This document shows positions 63,325-64,000 of a stretch of DNA of 64,000 nt, piece after piece (the first letter of the stretch is position 1; every line of letters starts with the position of its first letter). The notes under the pieces are model-generated. The model saw nothing but the letters and a program-made list of their open reading frames with translations, did no database searches and was not told the origin of the DNA. Made by a program: the position numbers and the translations under genes. The stretch comes from Betaproteobacteria bacterium (GTDB lineage Bacteria; Pseudomonadota; Gammaproteobacteria; Burkholderiales; Rhodocyclaceae), in the NCBI GenBank assembly GCA_009781175.1, contig WQYQ01000017.1:1-64000 (forward strand), written 5' to 3'.

Positions 63325-64000
63325 ATGGAAACAACAAGCCTCAATGCCGATCCGGCCGAACTTCACAAATTCAGCGAACTGGCTCACCACTGGTGGGACC
63401 CGGAATCTGAATTCCGTCCGTTGCATGAAATCAACCCCCTGCGGCTCGACTGGATCAACCGGCAGACTAAGCTCCAAGGTAAGCATGTGATCGATATCGG
63501 CTGCGGCGGTGGCATTTTGTCTGAAGGCATGGCCTCGCACGGCGCTCAGGTCACCGGAATCGATTTATCCGAAAAAGCGCTCGGCGTCGCTCGCCTCCAT
63601 CTCTACGAAAGCGAGTTGCAAGTCGATTACCAAAAAATTTCCGCAGAAGAAATAGCAGCAGATCGACCAAATTCATTTGACGTTGTCACCTGCATGGAAA
63701 TGCTCGAACATGTCCCTGACCCGGCCAGTACCATTGCGGCCTGCGCACAACTTGCCAAGCCGGGTGGCATGGTTTTCTTTTCGACGCTGAACCGCAACCC
63801 CAAGGCTTACCTGCTGGCAGTCGTGGGTGCCGAATATATCCTCAGAATGTTGCCGCGCGGAACCCATGAATATTCGCGCTTCATGAAACCTTCCGAACTC
63901 AGCCGTCATGCCCGTGATGCGGGGCTCATCGTCGAAGAACTGATCGGAATGAGCTACAACCCATTGACTCGACGCTACCGGCTCGGAAACGATATTGGTG
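63325..64000 (+). CDS. ubiG: UbiG O-methyltransferase, 3' end beyond window
   Basis: The first ~225 residues are seen. UbiG carries out both O-methylations of ubiquinone synthesis, releasing SAH. '[25 protein letters not shown]' is the family start (about 16-40), '[16 protein letters not shown]' the SAM site (about 55-70), and '[11 protein letters not shown]' follows. It is downstream of mtaD and ompA. The frame runs open to the window edge. Confidence 0.95.
   Translation, partial: METTSLNADPAELHKFSELAHHWWDPESEFRPLHEINPLRLDWINRQTKLQGKHVIDIGCGGGILSEGMASHGAQVTGIDLSEKALGVARLHLYESELQVDYQKISAEEIAADRPNSFDVVTCMEMLEHVPDPASTIAACAQLAKPGGMVFFSTLNRNPKAYLLAVVGAEYILRMLPRGTHEYSRFMKPSELSRHARDAGLIVEELIGMSYNPLTRRYRLGNDIG

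Overview
This window is a stretch of a betaproteobacterial chromosome. The gene order is typical of that class: gyrA-serC-pheA-hisC-tyrA-aroA-cmk-rpsA-ihfB-lapA-lapB, thrS-infC-rpmI-rplT-pheS-pheT-ihfA, surE-pcm-nlpD-rpoS, and guaA-guaB next to ratA/rnfH/smpB. The resident SerC also has the 'GGAxxENAIVP' form I associate with betaproteobacteria. The order or genus cannot be fixed from the sequence alone. There is no gene-free stretch longer than 300 bases; the longest gaps are 21045-21233 (repeat element and hairpin), 60893-61042, 24484-24633 and 38760-38902.

Region 1 (1-4690) is accessory DNA next to guaA. It holds the tail of an IS110-type transposase, an unrecognised 587-aa protein, a displaced guaA 3' fragment, and a two-gene cassette (an ATP-grasp ligase with a helical N-terminus and a second SerC-like aminotransferase) lying between the two guaA 3' ends. 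The arrangement looks like a genomic island inserted at the 3' end of guaA, a well-known integration site.

Region 2 (4690-13044) is core: guaA and guaB with a strong hairpin between them, a DUF4124 protein, rnfH, ratA, smpB, ppsA and the PpsA regulator ppsR.

Region 3 (13153-21158) is the most interesting block. Six co-directional genes face a divergent MocR-type regulator. In transcription order they are sbnA-like, sbnB-like, a BenE-like transporter, an FAD amine/amino-acid oxidoreductase, ridA, and a threonine-synthase-like PLP enzyme. SbnA and SbnB homologues make L-2,3-diaminopropionate from O-phosphoserine and glutamate. No siderophore or peptide-assembly gene is present, so the product or fate of diaminopropionate here is unknown. 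A 116-bp element with perfect 19-bp terminal inverted repeats closes the block. The SerC paralogue of region 1 could supply O-phosphoserine, but that link is inference.

Region 4 (21234-33965) is core: tal, bamC-dapA, a histone-deacetylase-family amidohydrolase divergent from a moxR-DUF58-transglutaminase-mltB operon, then convergent rpoS-nlpD-pcm-surE and tRNA-Pro. NlpD lacks the LytM catalytic ligands, as expected for an amidase activator.

Region 5 (34010-41591) is the translation operon thrS-infC-rpmI-rplT-pheS-pheT-ihfA plus a MerR-type regulator. infC appears to start at AUC. A tRNA-Val(GAC) with a near-consensus promoter lies upstream, and hairpin/U-run signals precede thrS and pheS.

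Region 6 (41654-60892) is a long minus-strand series: gyrA, the aromatic/serine/histidine genes, argS (an unusual insertion between aroA and cmk, with a 21-codon coupling ORF), rpsA, ihfB, lapAB, ugd, hldE, hldD, cysM, and a PolB-type exonuclease that has lost its catalytic acids. Region 7 (61043-64000) reads the other way: an MTA/SAH-deaminase-type amidohydrolase, an OmpA-C-domain protein and the start of ubiG.
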